Part shown: piece after piece, positions 12,298 to 12,319 of the stretch
How the letters are laid out: each line of letters begins with the position of its first letter
How positions within the stretch are numbered: the stretch's first letter is position 1
NCBI GenBank assembly: GCA_009778255.1
Contig: WRKD01000171.1
Location: 1 to 12,319 of the forward strand
Source: Bacillota bacterium
GTDB lineage: Bacteria; Bacillota; Dehalobacteriia; UBA4068
Reading direction: 5' to 3'
DNA length: 12,319 nt
Translations under genes and position numbers: made by a program
Notes under the pieces: generated by a model
Told to the model about the DNA's origin: nothing
Seen by the model: the letters and a program-made list of their open reading frames with translations, nothing else
The model's database searches: none

Positions 12298-12319
12298 ATT
12301 GCGGCCTTCGCGCCGCAAT
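12298..12319. repeat. Terminal inverted repeat, possibly the edge of a REP-like element
   Basis: ATTGCGGC-CTTCGC-GCCGCAAT is a perfect 8-bp dyad ending exactly at the window edge and preceded by TCGTC. Short dispersed intergenic repeats of the CGTCATTGCG...GCAAT kind occur in many bacterial genomes. One copy, cut by the edge, cannot prove this. Confidence 0.25.

Overview
The window reads as an accessory metabolic region of an anaerobic bacterium, most probably in the Bacillota (Clostridia or Negativicutes). The reasons are strong purine-rich ribosome binding sites, many oxygen-sensitive Fe-S proteins, a tungsten/molybdenum-pterin aldehyde oxidoreductase and a sigma-54-type promoter. Every convincing gene lies on the minus strand, so transcription runs right to left. 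No tRNA, rRNA, CRISPR array or transposase was seen.

Region 1 (1-2030): the N-terminal 410 residues of a hydantoinase A/oxoprolinase-type protein, cut by the left edge. It is coupled to an upstream XRE-cupin regulator whose leader carries a 15-bp palindrome. A strong hairpin at 1998-2030 separates this unit from the next.

Region 2 (2067-6308): a four-gene operon encoding a 16-cysteine polyferredoxin, an unusually long (892 aa) aldehyde:ferredoxin oxidoreductase (AOR) homologue, a ThiS/MoaD-like sulfur carrier ending in Gly-Gly-Gly, and an Asp/Glu-racemase family protein. Its leader has a TATAAT box flanked by a GGCGTT/AACGCC dyad and two tandem TGTC...GACA dyads 22 bp apart.

Region 3 (6364-9769): five overlapping genes encoding a multi-subunit flavin/iron-sulfur amino-acid dehydrogenase of the HcnABC / octopine-oxidase / archaeal proline-dehydrogenase type. 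They are a [2Fe-2S] HcnA-like subunit, an NAD/FAD-fold HcnB-like subunit, a 2x[4Fe-4S] subunit, a free-standing BFD-like [2Fe-2S] subunit and a DAO-type FAD catalytic subunit. A near-consensus sigma-54 promoter (TTGGCAT-N5-TTGCT) sits in front.

Region 4 (9770-12319): a rearranged area. An ICMT-like membrane methyltransferase and a flavin-reductase family gene are intact. Around them are two decayed copies of the C-terminal part of an AlbA/RecG-like ATP-binding protein, an orphan ORF, and a truncated duplicate of the flavin-reductase start that still has its ribosome binding site and a candidate promoter.

Reading the parts together (inference): a cyclic amide or imide may be opened by the HyuA-type enzyme, the resulting amino acid or N-alkyl amino acid racemised and/or oxidised by the dehydrogenase complex, and a released aldehyde oxidised by the AOR with electrons passing to the polyferredoxin. 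N-methylhydantoin to sarcosine to formaldehyde is one specific version. The substrate cannot be determined from this sequence.
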